DNA of 64,000 nucleotides from Linderina pennispora (GCF_002104995.1 NW_024468249.1:496001-560000); one strand, 5' to 3'. Shown: positions 1 through 9,242, counted from the first letter of the stretch. Numbers and translations: made by a program. The notes: a model not told the origin generated them from the letters alone.

Positions 1-299
1 GTGCGGTTGACGCCTGCAACATGTGTCCCGGACGTGTAGTAGTCAAGGTTTTGACGCAGGCGCTTGGTGCTGGGGAAGCTGAGGAAGACCTTGCCTGCGT
101 CAAAATCGGGTGTGTGCGGGGTCAGATGCTCGTGCTCGCATCCGTGCACACCGTTGGCAAGGATGTGGAAGGCTATGGCAGTACCAGCGATAGCCAGCAG
201 ACCAATCTTGATCCTCTTGTACATACGCTGACACTTGTCTGGCGTGTGCGTGGCAGGTTCAGCCGGCGTGGAAACGAGGGGCTGCTTCTCATCAAGCAT
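1..299 (-). CDS. Glutamate carboxypeptidase II-like protein, 5' end only (cut by window edge)
   Basis: About 99 residues read from the ATG at 297-299 to the left edge without a stop. Residues 26-48 are basic then hydrophobic (MYKRIKIGLLAIAGTAIAF), typical of a type II membrane anchor. After it come FLSFPSTKRLRQNLDYYT and SGTHVAGVNR, which match the start of the ectodomain of the intact paralog at 48979-51261 (FLDIPSTEHLRDNLQYYT, SGTHVAGINR). By family it should be an M28-type peptidase or a transferrin-receptor/Vps70-like relative. The catalytic region lies outside the window, so activity cannot be judged. It is the third family member here, in the opposite orientation and about 46 kb from the tandem pair. 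Upstream of the ATG lies a TATATAG close to the start codon. Confidence 0.85.
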   Translation of the reverse strand, partial: MLDEKQPLVSTPAEPATHTPDKCQRMYKRIKIGLLAIAGTAIAFHILANGVHGCEHEHLTPHTPDFDAGKVFLSFPSTKRLRQNLDYYTSGTHVAGVNR

Positions 300-713
300 G
301 CTATATAGAAAAATAATGTAGTGTGGAGGGTAATGGGGTGATAATGGCAAAACAAATGGGAGGAGGGAGAGAAGCCAGGTATTTACAGGGTGCTGGATGG
401 TGCCAAGAATTGCACTGTCGGCCTGCCACATGCGCTGGCGCAATGGGCATCACAAAGGTCCGAGGCGGCGGCAGCCAAATCGTGGGATTTTATGCATTTT
501 GGCTGCACAGGTCGGGCAGATCACTTCAAGCCGCAAGCCCCAGATAATCACAATTTGATCTAGGCACTAGATAAGAGTCCTGGCCAGTCTCTGGATTTTT
601 AGCTCTTTTCTCGTTTTCTTCAATTTGAATTTTCACAATTCTGCCCGAATTCGCTATTATTACCACAATGCCCGCTGGACAATACGGAGGATACGTGCCA
701 GCCCACAGTGCCT
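300..713. other. Divergent spacer between peptidase-like gene and NDUFB2-like gene
   Basis: No supported gene. It separates two divergently transcribed genes and presumably holds both promoters. The stretch before 668 is rich in T and pyrimidines, as in other 5' leaders of this window. An ATG at 668 opens a different frame from the NDUFB2-like exon (see that entry). Confidence 0.5.
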
Positions 714-952
714 ATGAGGTACCGCGTTCTGTCGAAGGGGCTCGGTGCTGCAATGTGGTTCTGGATGATGTACCGCATGAAGCAGGACGGACCAGCTCTC
801 TTTGTAAGTTTCAATTCTGAATGCGGCAGAGTGAGCCCCCCTTACGTGTGTACTAACAGAGCTGAAGACTTGCTGTTGTGTAGGGTCTGCGTCATCCCTG
901 GGAGCACGGTGACCACGGCAGCCACGGCCACAAGGAGGAGGGCGGCCACTAG
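714..952 (+). CDS. NDUFB2: NADH:ubiquinone oxidoreductase NDUFB2-like subunit (complex I), two exons
   Basis: Exon 1 is 714-803 and exon 2 is 884-952, giving 52 residues. The intron 804-883 has donor GTAAGT, branch TACTAAC at 851-857 and acceptor TAG, and splits in phase 0. The protein has one membrane segment (GAAMWFWMMYRMKQDGPALF) followed by the hallmark GLRHPWEHG and a His/Gly tail, the pattern of the small complex I membrane-arm subunit NDUFB2. Family members usually carry more N-terminal residues. An ATG at 668 starts a frame reading MPAGQYGGYVPAHSAYEV, a plausible N-terminus, but it is out of register with exon 1. A one-base error near 710-716 could join them. The 714 start is therefore the minimum supported by this sequence. 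Confidence 0.75.
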
Positions 953-1050
953 AGCGCATATACCAAAGTCTTACGTTTTTGTCTCAAATACACCACACCA
1001 TATATTCAGAGCTGCTGCGTACACCGGAGAGTTTATTTTGCATTCCGACA

Positions 1051-1531
1051 TTATTTCTTGGGCTTGGACGCACCGTACTTGCTTCTGGCCGGACATCCGT
1101 CCCTGGACACCCTGCAGATCAAGCGCACCGCGCACAATATGGTACAGCACACCAGGCAGATCCGGGACTCGCCCGCCGCGCACAAGCACGACGCTGTGCT
1201 CCTGCAGGTTGTGGCCCTCGCCGGGGATATACGCGATGATGGTCTTGCCGTTGGTCAGACGCACACGGGCGACCTTGCGCACGGCCGAATTGGGCTTCTT
1301 GGGCTTTGTTGTGTAGACCTTCACGCACACGCCCTTGCGCTGCGGGGACTTGTCGAGAGCAGGCGCCTTGCTCATGCTGGTGACGCGCTTGCGCATGCCG
1401 CGCATGACCTGGTTCAGCGTGGCCATGGTCGCGTGCTGCGGCTGCTGTGAGATCATCGAGGCCATGGTCGGCAGCCTTGTCGTGAGGCGTGGTGCAGCGC
1501 TAATGCGCAGGTTCTGGAACGCAGCAAACAT
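1051..1531 (-). CDS. MRPS12: Mitochondrial small ribosomal subunit protein uS12m, frame break near C-terminus
   Basis: Starts at the ATG at 1529-1531 with a basic, Arg/Ser/Thr-rich presequence ([20 protein letters not shown]). The uS12 core follows: [72 protein letters not shown]. This protein sits at the decoding centre of the mitoribosome. The frame is lost at about 1086-1091, just after GVQGRMSG. One fewer base there restores the expected ending [11 protein letters not shown] and a TAA at 1051-1053, whereas the literal frame runs on to about 971. The gene converges with NDUFB2-like and diverges from MMADHC-like. The break lies in one of the most conserved parts of the protein, so an assembly error is likelier than a real mutation. 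Confidence 0.9.
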
Positions 1532-1854
1532 GATTTCGAGCAATGTGCAGGAGAAGCAGAAAAATTTGCAAAGGAAAGCGCTGATTTCAGCTTCAGTTGC
1601 AGACGAATTCGGGCTAGCTGCGAAAAGGCCGCGGATCGATAAAGAGCAGCGAAAAATTCCGGTAAGCCGGCTCGCCAGCCATGCCGGCTCGCCGCTAGAT
1701 CGAGCTGTTACCATGCGCAAATTTCAGGTGTGAGCGTTGAGAGAGCTTCTGGGATTTTGGCTGGGCTTCGAGACTGTTTTTCATTTGCAAAAAATTTTTA
1801 CTCACTTTTACCTTCACTCCGTTCCACACTCCTCCATTTTTGTACACTTAGAAT
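1532..1854. promoter_or_regulatory. Short shared spacer between uS12m and MMADHC-like
   Basis: A 323-bp spacer between divergent genes with no coding signal. The 3' half is AT-rich (runs of A and T at 1785-1830) just before the MMADHC-like start. It is inferred to be a bidirectional promoter. Confidence 0.4.
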
Positions 1855-2526
1855 ATGCCTTCGCCTGTCCAAGTATGCATCCAGCCTTCTTCAGCGCTTG
1901 GCGCCAACGAGCCGGCCCGCGTTCCTACACACCGTGTGCGCAACCCGCCCCTGGTCGAGCCAACTGTGGCCACATTCACGCTGGGCAAGCGCCTGCCAAA
2001 GCTGCTCTCGGACCTGCACGTCCCCGTCAGCACAGCTGCGGGCTCAGTGACCCTGCAATATTCTGTGCATGCGTGTCCGCGCCGCGTAAAGCGCGAAATC
2101 GGACTCGTGTTCCCTGACGTTGTCGGCCGTGAGAGCGACCTTTTGTTCATACCGACATTCCAAAAAACCGTTTCAGCGATGATCGCCGGAGGTGGTGACT
2201 CACAGGAAGAAAAGGACGAGAAGCTGCATCTGTTCTACCGGTGGGGCGGCGAGCTGGTGGGGCGGCTGCAGGCAGCAGGGTACTGGGCAGACATTACCGA
2301 CCCAATGTCAGGAATGGCCCTATTTTCGCACTGCGGGCCGTCGCCGTACCCGGATGTCGAGGGAGCCGAGATTCTGCTGCACTATCGCCCGTTCAACATC
2401 GGCTGCTGCTTTGTGCTGTCGCACCCGCACTGGGGCACTCATATTTACCCGGCCACTGCATTTACGCTGGCGCCTGCTGAGGTCGTCAACCGCGTGCTAG
2501 CGGAGATGAAGAGCAGCGGATACTGA
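1855..2526 (+). CDS. MMADHC: MMADHC (cblD)-like cobalamin-trafficking protein
   Basis: Single exon of 223 residues. The C-terminal two thirds match the MMADHC family: FTLGKRLPKLLSDL, then FYRWGGELVGRLQAAGYWADITDPMSG, then FNIGCCFVLSHPHWGTHIYPATAFT. In animals MMADHC directs vitamin B12 to methionine synthase and methylmalonyl-CoA mutase together with MMACHC. Human MMADHC is about 296 residues, so this protein is shorter at the N-terminus, and the first 40 residues are Pro/Val-rich and unremarkable. Many Dikarya lack B12 metabolism while several early-diverging fungi keep it, which fits the proposed placement. Assignment rests on motif recognition, and the B12 role in this organism is inferred. 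Confidence 0.8.
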   Translation: MPSPVQVCIQPSSALGANEPARVPTHRVRNPPLVEPTVATFTLGKRLPKLLSDLHVPVSTAAGSVTLQYSVHACPRRVKREIGLVFPDVVGRESDLLFIPTFQKTVSAMIAGGGDSQEEKDEKLHLFYRWGGELVGRLQAAGYWADITDPMSGMALFSHCGPSPYPDVEGAEILLHYRPFNIGCCFVLSHPHWGTHIYPATAFTLAPAEVVNRVLAEMKSSGY

Positions 2527-2641
2527 AGACACCTGTTACTCTGCAAGCTTGCATTCACTAACTCCTCGCCCCTATACATAGCCTCCTTTTATACACCTCG
2601 CATTGCACCCAATAAACCAAAAGCCATGCATTTACGCGCAT

Positions 2642-3337
2642 CTATTCGTTTGCAACGACCTTGATTTGGAATGTACACTGCGGCAAACCCAGCGTTTCCG
2701 GACTAACCACGGCATTGACGCCAAAGCTGTCCAGCACACCGCGGATGATGCCGCACGGCAGCCAGGTGTACGGCTGTGCCCTGCGCGCCGCGGCTGCTCC
2801 GCCGTGGTTGCTTGACATGCGCAGGAACCACTTGAACTTGTTGTCCTGCAGCACATATATACCGCGGTGGTTCGTTTTCAGGTTGTCGACCTGTCTGTTG
2901 AACAGCACCATCCACATGTCCTTGCACACAAACTTGACGACATCAAGCGTGTCTGTCAAGCGCCGACCCACAGGCGCGTAGCGCTCGGCCAGCCGCCGGC
3001 CAACCCGGAACCCAATGTTCTCCAGCTTTACATACACCTGCTCCAGGACCTCGTTGTCGTCTGGCAGCTCTGTCCACCCCGATGCCATTGCTGTGCTGTC
3101 GCCGCGGGTTGAATTGTCGGTAGCGGCCTCCTGTGGCTCTTCCTCGGGGTCCAGGCCAAGCGAGAGCCGCGCTGCTATCCGCTTGGTCTCTAGTGTCGTT
3201 GACACTACCGTGTTGACGAGCTCAGGCAGCAGGAATTCCAACGCATTCTCGTTGAGTTGTCGGCCCTCGGAGGCATTCCCGCCATCTAGCGACAGGGCAG
3301 ACAGTAGCCGCGCGGTGGTATTTAAATCGGCGCTCAT
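2642..3337 (-). CDS. TRS33: TRAPP complex subunit Trs33/TRAPPC6 (Bet3 family)
   Basis: 231 residues, one exon. The N-terminus (residues 1-100) contains NENALEFLLPELVNTVV and an acidic linker. The Bet3-fold core begins near residue 105: VKLENIGFRVGRRLAERYA, DTLDVVKFVCKDMWMVLFNRQ, DNLKTNHRGIYVLQDNKFKW. It ends with a beta-strand region (LPCGIIRGVLDSFGVNAVV, PQCTFQIKV). These are signature stretches of TRAPPC6/Trs33, a core subunit of the TRAPP guanine-nucleotide-exchange complex that activates Ypt1/Rab1 at the Golgi. The internal linker (residues 60-95) is longer than in animals. The gene converges with MMADHC-like and lies 62 bp downstream of CWC27 on the same strand. Confidence 0.92.
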   Translation of the reverse strand: MSADLNTTARLLSALSLDGGNASEGRQLNENALEFLLPELVNTVVSTTLETKRIAARLSLGLDPEEEPQEAATDNSTRGDSTAMASGWTELPDDNEVLEQVYVKLENIGFRVGRRLAERYAPVGRRLTDTLDVVKFVCKDMWMVLFNRQVDNLKTNHRGIYVLQDNKFKWFLRMSSNHGGAAAARRAQPYTWLPCGIIRGVLDSFGVNAVVSPETLGLPQCTFQIKVVANE

Positions 3338-3399
3338 TAGAAAAAGAGAGGTATGCTTGCAATTTTATAAAACTGGAGAGAAGAGAAAGGGAGCCATCC

Positions 3400-4766
3400 T
3401 CACTTTCGCCGCTTCTTGATGCCGGCTTCCCGGTCGCGCGGATCGATGACGACGTAGTCCTCGACTTTTGGTGCATACTCTGACTCGACGCGATCGCGGT
3501 TCCGCTTGAATGCCAGCGAGTGCGCAAGCCAACTGTCCGAGCCGCCCGAATCGTTCAGGTTGTCGACATCGGCATCGAACTGGCTGCGCTGGCACGACTG
3601 GCAGTCAGCCACGCCATGGAGCATGCACTTGCCTGTGTCTTCTGTGGCGGGCTTTGGGTTTGCTGGCTTGGACTTGCTCGAGCGGATCTTGCTCTGGAAG
3701 CTGCCTAGACGTGCAAACAGCTCGTCCTCGCGCGACCTCTTGTCCTGCTTAGGACTTTTTGGGACCAGATGTCTTGTACTGGGACAGCAGCGCCGTCAGT
3801 GCGTTGGCTTGCCTCTTTGGTTTGGGGTTTGTTTCGGTGTCTTCTCCATCGGCTGCCTTGCGCTTGTCCTCGCGCTCCTTGAGCTTCCTGATCTCTGCCT
3901 CGACGCTCTGAATCTGCGATTGCATCTCGGCTTGCTTAGACTGGACGGCAGTCTTCACGACTGCAGGCTCTGGCCCGGGCATTGGCTTGGGAACTGGTTC
4001 GATATCCTTGGCTGCCTTTGTCTTTTTTGGAGCACTGACCTTTGCCGTTTCCTTGCTAAGCATCGGGTCGTTGGTGAGCAGGTCATGGCTGCTCTTCATT
4101 TTGGATCCGGCCCGCGGTTTGAAATCCTCTTCTTCGTCATCGTCGTCAAACGACAAAAGCTTCTTGTTCTTGACTGTTTTGATCCCTTTGTTTCTTTTTG
4201 GTGGCTGGCTCCTCACCCTGCCTGGGCAGCGTACGGGGGACAATATCAAGGAACGGGTTGTCCAGGACACGCACATGCTTGATCGACCTCTGATACACCG
4301 GCCGCTCGGTCTCCTTGTCGACCTCTCCTTCGCCCAGCTTGAGCATATTGAACACGCTGTCACCAACAACGGTCCCAAAGATTGTGTGCTTCTTTTGCAG
4401 CTCAGGCGTGGCTCCCAGCGTGAAAAAGAACTGGCTGCCGTTATCATTCGGTCCAGCGTTGGCCATGGCCAGAAGGCCGCGGCGTGTGAACCTCAGTCGC
4501 GAGTGGAACTCGTCGGCAAACGGCCCATTGTAGATGGAGGTGCCGCCGGTGCCGGTGCCGGTTGGATCGCCGCCTTGAACAATCCAGCCAGGCACGATGC
4601 GGTGGAACTGCGTGTTGTCGTAGTACCCTTCAAGGCCAAGTTGGATGAAGTTGCGGCAGGCTTTGGGACATTCCTTCGGCCACAGCTCGATCTCGATGTC
4701 GCCCGCTGTCGTCTCTAATATGACCTTGCCGTTGGTTGGCGGCTCGCTGATGTAGATATTACTCAT
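3400..4766 (-). CDS. CWC27: Spliceosome-associated cyclophilin CWC27, two frame breaks
   Basis: The start at 4764-4766 gives MSNIYISEPPTNGKVILETT, matching the start of human CWC27. An upstream in-frame ATG at 4847 is less likely. The cyclophilin domain (residues 8-170) has FHRIVPGWIVQGGDPTGTGTGG, FADEFHSRLRFTRRGLLAMAN and NDNGSQFFFTLG. The tail is charged: acidic DDDDEEEDF, a Lys-rich coiled coil (IQSVEAEIRKLKEREDKRK) and a conserved end WLAHSLAFKR...DPRDREAGIKKRRK. The frame is lost near 4195-4205 (lysine run) and near 3750 (KKS then stop), so three reading frames are needed. CWC27 joins the activated Bact spliceosome. The breaks lie in low-complexity sequence and look like indels in the assembly. 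Confidence 0.88.
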
Positions 4767-4989
4767 GGCGGAGATAAACGGAGATACGGCGAAATGGAAG
4801 GGTGCGGCTAAAAGGTAGTTTTTGGCTGAAGAGGGCTGAAAGGCCATGGCTCGATTTATGGTCTAGAAAAACGCTCTGGTGACACGGCCCCATATGCAGG
4901 GCTAATCTGCCGGTTGAGGACAGCAAACCTCGCTTTCCTTGGGCCGGCCAGAAACTGCTCGAAAAATCCAACTATATATATGCCATACT

Positions 4990-5956
4990 ATGAAATCGAA
5001 CGCAAAGAGCAAGACTGGATCGGACCGCGCAGTACCAAAGACAGACAGCACTGGATCAAAGGTTGCCAAAAAGCCAAAGAACGTCCAATGCTCTGAAACG
5101 GGAAAAGCTGCAGGCCCTGCTGGCGGCTAAAAAGGCCAAAGAGCAACCAGCCGCCAAGCCAGCAAAGTCCAGCCACCAAGCCAGCGGCTAAGCCCGGCCA
5201 GGCTGCGCCAAAGCTCAGCGCGCTGCAGCAGAAGATGCAGCAGAAGCTGAAGGGCGCACGGTTCCGGTGGATCAACGAAATGCTGTATACGACCACCGGC
5301 GACAGGGCCTTCGACATGGTGCAGAAGGACCCGGCCATCTTTGAGGAATACCACCGCGGGTTCTCGTCGCAGGTCGAGAAATGGCCTGTCAACCCCATCG
5401 ACGTGTTTATCGGGTATCTGAAAAAGAGCAGCAAGAAGCTGGTGGTCGCCGACATGGGCTGCGGCGAGGCTGGGATTGCCGCGGCCGTGGGCAATCAGCA
5501 CGAGATCCACTCGTTCGACCTTGTTGCACACAACAAGTACATCACGCCGTGCAATATCGCCAACGTGCCGATGGAAAGGGACACGGCTGACGTTGTTATC
5601 TTTTCGCTGGCGCTGATGGGCACGGACTTTTTGAAATTCATCCGCGAGGCGAACCGCATTCTGCGCAAGGGCGGAGAGCTCAAGATTGCCGAGGTGGTGA
5701 GCCGAATCCCGGACATCGATGGGTTCGTCAAGGCGCTGGAGGGCCAGGGGTTCAAACACACGCACAAGGTAAGCATCTCGGCTAGAATGGGCAACTATAC
5801 AGGCCGGCCATGCCAACTCACATGCTGTCGCTGCTGCTGTAGGATGCGTCAAACAAGATGTTTATCATGCTGGATTTCGTCAAAACAAAAAATCCGCCAG
5901 CGTCGTTCAATGCAAACTCGACGCTGCTCAAGCCGTGCATCTACAAGCGGCGCTAG
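4990..5956 (+). CDS. RRP8: 25S rRNA m1A methyltransferase RRP8-like, one intron, two frame breaks
   Basis: Start ATG 4990 (MKSNAKSKTGSD). The N-terminus is a Lys/Ala-rich nucleolar-type tail with two frame breaks, near 5085-5095 and near 5180-5190. From 5215 one open frame carries the Methyltransf_8 domain: ARFRWINEMLYTTTGDRAF, FEEYHRGFSSQVEKWPVNPID, VVADMGCGEAGIA (SAM-binding loop), IHSFDLVAHN, and NVPMERDTADVVIFSLALMG. The intron 5769-5842 (GTAAGC, TAG) joins GFKHTHK to DASNKMFIMLDFVK. The protein ends KPCIYKRR, typical of RRP8. RRP8 methylates adenosine 645 in yeast 25S rRNA and helps early pre-rRNA cleavage. It diverges from CWC27 across a 223-bp spacer containing TATATATA at 4973-4980. 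Confidence 0.92.
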
Positions 5957-6182
5957 ACTGCTTATCTCGCGTAGATAGTGCTCTGTTGATGGGAAATTCT
6001 CGGAAAAATAAAAGTTTGGCTTGTCATCATCATCACTGACGAAACGGCCAAAGGCAAGGTGGCAGAGCTTTTTATTGCCCGGCACCTTGTTCTTCTCTAC
6101 TTCACCCCTCCTTTTCTACAGTTACTTTTCTGCACCAGTACACTTTGCACTACCCCTCATTTTGCGCGGCTCTACTTTTCAA

Positions 6183-7295
6183 ATGAAGCTGGCACGGGCA
6201 CTGGCAGCTTTGCGGAGGCCAAGCAGCGGCACCTCTGCGCGGCTATATTCGGATACAGCCCGGAAACTACAAATGTACCGCAACGAGCGTGCGCTGATAT
6301 TCCCTGGCCAGGGCTCGCAGGTCGTTGGCATGGGCAAGGATCTGTACGAGACATTTCCGGCATCAAAGCAGGTGTTTGAGGAGGTCGACGAGGTGCTGGG
6401 ATTCAAGCTGAGCTCCCTGATGTTCGAAGGAAACCAGGCAGAGCTGACGCTGACCAAGAACGCACAGCCGGCCATCGTGACTGTCTCTGTGGCCGCAACA
6501 CGTGCGCTGGAGCATGCTACTGGGCTGAAGGCAGAGGAAATGTATGCATACACAATGGGCCACTCTGTTGGCGAGTTTTCGGCGCTGATAGTGGCAGGCG
6601 TGGTGTCGCTGGAGGACGGGATCCGGCTGATTCGCACGCGCGGGGAATCAATGCAGGATGCAGTCAAGGAGCGCGAGTATGCGATGTCGGCATGCATGCT
6701 GCGGCGGGCCACGGTTGCGGACGTGGTGGCCGAGGTCGACCGGATCCAGCACACCGAGGTGGCAAACGAGCTGGGGGCTGGCGAGGTTGTGCAGGTGGCC
6801 AACATCAACTCGAGCAGCCAGATCGTGCTGAGCGGGTCGAAGAAAGCCGTGGAGCGGGCCATTGGGGTGCTGCATGCGAAGCGCCTGGCCATGCGCGCCA
6901 TCAACCTGCCGGTGTCGGCGCCATTCCACTGCAAGCTGATGACGCCGGCGAGCGAAGCGCTGGAGAAGCGGATCGGCGAGCTGAAGCCGGTGCGTGGCCC
7001 AGACGAATGGCTGATGCCGGTGATCTCCAATGTCACAGCGCGGCCATACCAGACTGCTGCGGATGTCGAGGAGCTGCTGGTGCGGCAGGTTGACAACACC
7101 GTGCAGTGGCTGCAGTCCATGGAGTATCTGAAACAGCACGGCGTGCAGCGCTGGGGCGCCATGGCTCCCGGCAACGTCGTGGGCAATCTGGCCAGCAAAG
7201 AGTACGCCAAGGACATCGTGCGTCGGCTGTCTGACGTGGCAGCCATTCATGACTTTGCTGCTGTGCTGAGGCGACAGCAGGAACGCGGCTATTAA
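6183..7295 (+). CDS. MCT1: Mitochondrial malonyl-CoA:acyl carrier protein transacylase
   Basis: 370 residues, one exon. The chosen ATG at 6183 starts a basic presequence (MKLARALAALRRPSSGTSAR), which fits a mitochondrial location. The longer open frame upstream lacks such features. The acyltransferase domain has FPGQGSQVVGMGKDLY, the nucleophile motif GHSVGEFSAL with Ser128, an INSSSQIVLSG strand, and PFHCKLM, which supplies the catalytic His. The enzyme loads malonate onto mitochondrial ACP for type II fatty-acid synthesis and so for lipoate. Length and motif order match fungal MCT1 and human MCAT. It is intact, unlike both upstream neighbours. Confidence 0.95.
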   Translation: MKLARALAALRRPSSGTSARLYSDTARKLQMYRNERALIFPGQGSQVVGMGKDLYETFPASKQVFEEVDEVLGFKLSSLMFEGNQAELTLTKNAQPAIVTVSVAATRALEHATGLKAEEMYAYTMGHSVGEFSALIVAGVVSLEDGIRLIRTRGESMQDAVKEREYAMSACMLRRATVADVVAEVDRIQHTEVANELGAGEVVQVANINSSSQIVLSGSKKAVERAIGVLHAKRLAMRAINLPVSAPFHCKLMTPASEALEKRIGELKPVRGPDEWLMPVISNVTARPYQTAADVEELLVRQVDNTVQWLQSMEYLKQHGVQRWGAMAPGNVVGNLASKEYAKDIVRRLSDVAAIHDFAAVLRRQQERGY

Positions 7296-7375
7296 ACGAC
7301 GACTCAGTTTATTATCATACCAAGCAATAAAAAACACTGACATGGATGTATGTGCTCGCTGGCAGACAGAGGGGG

Positions 7376-7870
7376 CTAGTGGCAGCTGGCTCCACGCACG
7401 GCTCCCCAGTCGTCAGTCGAGTACTTGTAGTGTCCGGCAATGGCGCCGCCAATGACTGCCAGGATGAGGAAGCCGTTGTAGGTCATAAAGATAAGCATGA
7501 GTGAGTACGAGTAGGCCACCATCAGGCCGTAGAAAATGGCCCGCTGCCAGCGCACCTTGTTCAGCACTGCGGCCGTGCGAATAAGCGGCGCCCCGGCTCC
7601 GTCTATCGGCAGCGTCGTGCCAGCAGGAGCCATCGACTTCTCCCACGAGCGCACGCTTGTGCGAGCCGCCTCGTACAAGTATCCGAGCAGGAACACTGCG
7701 AGGCAGGTGAACACTAGCGACGCGTTGGAGTTGATGCGCCAAAAGTCGAACAGAACGCAGACGTTTTCGGTCTCCCAGTTGAACGACATGTTCATTGCGC
7801 ACATGGGCCGCGTCGAGTCACCGCCGTGGCCGCCATGGCCGCCGTGGTCTCCGTGTCCGGGCATGTCCAT
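7376..7870 (-). CDS. CTR-family copper transporter
   Basis: 164 residues, one exon. The N-terminus is Met/His-rich (MDMPGHGDHGGHGGHGG), a copper-collecting extracellular tail. Then MCAMNMSFNWET leads into transmembrane segment 1 (ASLVFTCLAVFLLGYLYEA). Segment 2 carries the MxxxM copper-selectivity motif (YSLMLIFMTYNG) and segment 3 the GxxxG packing motif (IGGAIAGHYKY). These three segments are the Ctr trimer signature for high-affinity Cu(I) uptake. Whether it sits in the plasma membrane (Ctr1-like) or vacuole (Ctr2-like) cannot be told. A His-rich protein gene lies about 2 kb away on the same strand. The gene converges with MCT1. Confidence 0.93.
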   Translation of the reverse strand: MDMPGHGDHGGHGGHGGDSTRPMCAMNMSFNWETENVCVLFDFWRINSNASLVFTCLAVFLLGYLYEAARTSVRSWEKSMAPAGTTLPIDGAGAPLIRTAAVLNKVRWQRAIFYGLMVAYSYSLMLIFMTYNGFLILAVIGGAIAGHYKYSTDDWGAVRGASCH

Positions 7871-8329
7871 TGTTGACAGGGTTTGGAATTTGAAAAAATA
7901 GAAGGGCTAAAACGAGAACAGAAGTGAAGAACAGAAAGGTCATGCTGCCATCGGCTGTTTTTTTCTATCCGCTGCTTTTTCGACCATTTTTGGTGGCAGT
8001 TTATGTGCTCGTCCTATCTCCCAGTGGTACAAGTGTTGGTGTATTTGCCTTGCATTGGCAGCTCGATATGTAATCCGGAAGCAGTGGCCAGGGTGTCGCT
8101 GAATGTCTGTCTCGCTCGAGCAAATAACGCACACACTGCCAGCTTACTCGCATCCTGTTCAGAAGAGTCGCTCCACGCACGGCCCTAGGCCCATGGCACA
8201 CATCTCCGTCCTCACTGGCAGCATCGCCGACTCGTTTTGAAAGAAGGAGTTTATTCAACAAGGAACTTATAATTTACGGGCGGGGAGCGCATCGCTATGC
8301 CTAGCCCCTGCCATTCCGCTGCATGTAGT
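7871..8329. other. Spacer without a supported gene
   Basis: Promoter side of the copper transporter and 3' side of the small ORF at 8330-8521. Open frames here are short and have no protein-like features or splice support. Confidence 0.4.
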
Positions 8330-8521
8330 CTACTTGAGCTCGTCCTTGAACGCCGAGTCCGGGTGCTGGCCCGTGGGGATGGGCACGAGCCCAGGGACGA
8401 ATGTCTCGCGGGCGCCAATGAGCTCGTAGATGTGGTCAGCGACAAACCACCTTGGACGGCCCATCCACAGCTCGTGTGTCCACTCAAACTGATCAGAAGG
8501 CTTTGACGTATCGGGGACCAT
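8330..8521 (-). CDS. Small uncharacterised protein, TATA-driven
   Basis: 63 residues, from ATG 8519-8521 (MVPDTSKPSDQFEWTHELWM) to TAG. I do not recognise it. Support is contextual: a consensus TATAAAA on the minus strand (8605-8611) lies about 85-90 bases upstream of the ATG, and composition is protein-like (aromatic centre WMGRPRWFVADHIYEL, Pro/Gly stretch VPGLVPIPTGQHPD, charged end). It has no signal peptide and no membrane segment. It could also be the last exon of a longer gene. The frame stays open upstream to 8689, but that extension lies across the TATA box and is unlikely to be coding. Confidence 0.4.
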   Translation of the reverse strand: MVPDTSKPSDQFEWTHELWMGRPRWFVADHIYELIGARETFVPGLVPIPTGQHPDSAFKDELK

Positions 8522-8604
8522 TGTAAGGTGCAGAAAGATAGCGAAAGAGAAGAAGGAATTGCAAAGGATGATATGCTCATCTGCATGGGCAGTACATGGA
8601 GGCC

Positions 8605-8611
8605 TTTTATA
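8605..8611 (-). promoter_or_regulatory. TATA box for the small ORF at 8330-8521
   Basis: TATAAAA on the minus strand, about 85-90 bases upstream of the ATG, within the spacing seen at other clear promoters in the window (for example the CBM19 gene). Confidence 0.45.
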
Positions 8612-9242
8612 GTCTGCAAGGACAGCCAAGGCTGCACCCGAAGAGCCTTGATAACCCCGTGCTGGAATGTGCCGTGCTCCTTCCCCCACCCCAAAAGCCG
8701 TATGCAGTATGCACGAAATGATGGCCGGGCGGATAAGTCATTGGCATCACGAACTGCGCTCTGTTCTACACGGCTGCGTGGCTCTCGCTGCTCCAATGTC
8801 ACAGGACACGCAGTACAATTGGAGAGGCTATGAGGCCCAGCGTTGTTGCCTACGTCCTCCGTGTTTAATTCATTGTCGTGGACCTGGGGATTCTGTACAG
8901 CTTTGTCTCTTTGACGCAAGCCTGCCCTCACAATGAATGAAAGCCTGTCGCTGGGAGGCAGGAAGATACTTTTTAGACGACGAGTATCATGCATGTTGTA
9001 GGCACGGCATGCATATGTGCAAATCCCTCTCCCATGAGCCTGCTGGTTCGCTGTTCTGGCCGAGCCGGCTGGGGGACTATGGCGGTTCATTTGTGATGTG
9101 GAAAGGGGTATAATGTATTTTTGTAATTAGAGAAAGAGCAAGCTGACACGCATGCTGGACCACCCCTAATGTTGCTGGAGGACCATGTGCAAGCAAAGGG
9201 GGTCTTTGTGCATATATCTCCTCAAAAACACAGGCAATGAGC
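8612..9242. other. Spacer without a supported gene
   Basis: Long open frames on the minus strand cross this stretch but have no domain, no protein-like composition and overlap the neighbouring TATA box. I see nothing else. Confidence 0.35.

Noticed and set aside
6179-7246. 355-codon minus open frame antisense to MCT1
   Set aside because: Ser/Thr-rich shadow of a GC-rich coding gene; the + frame has all catalytic motifs.
8251-9090. 279-codon minus open frame
   Set aside because: Crosses the TATA box of the small ORF and has no protein-like segments.
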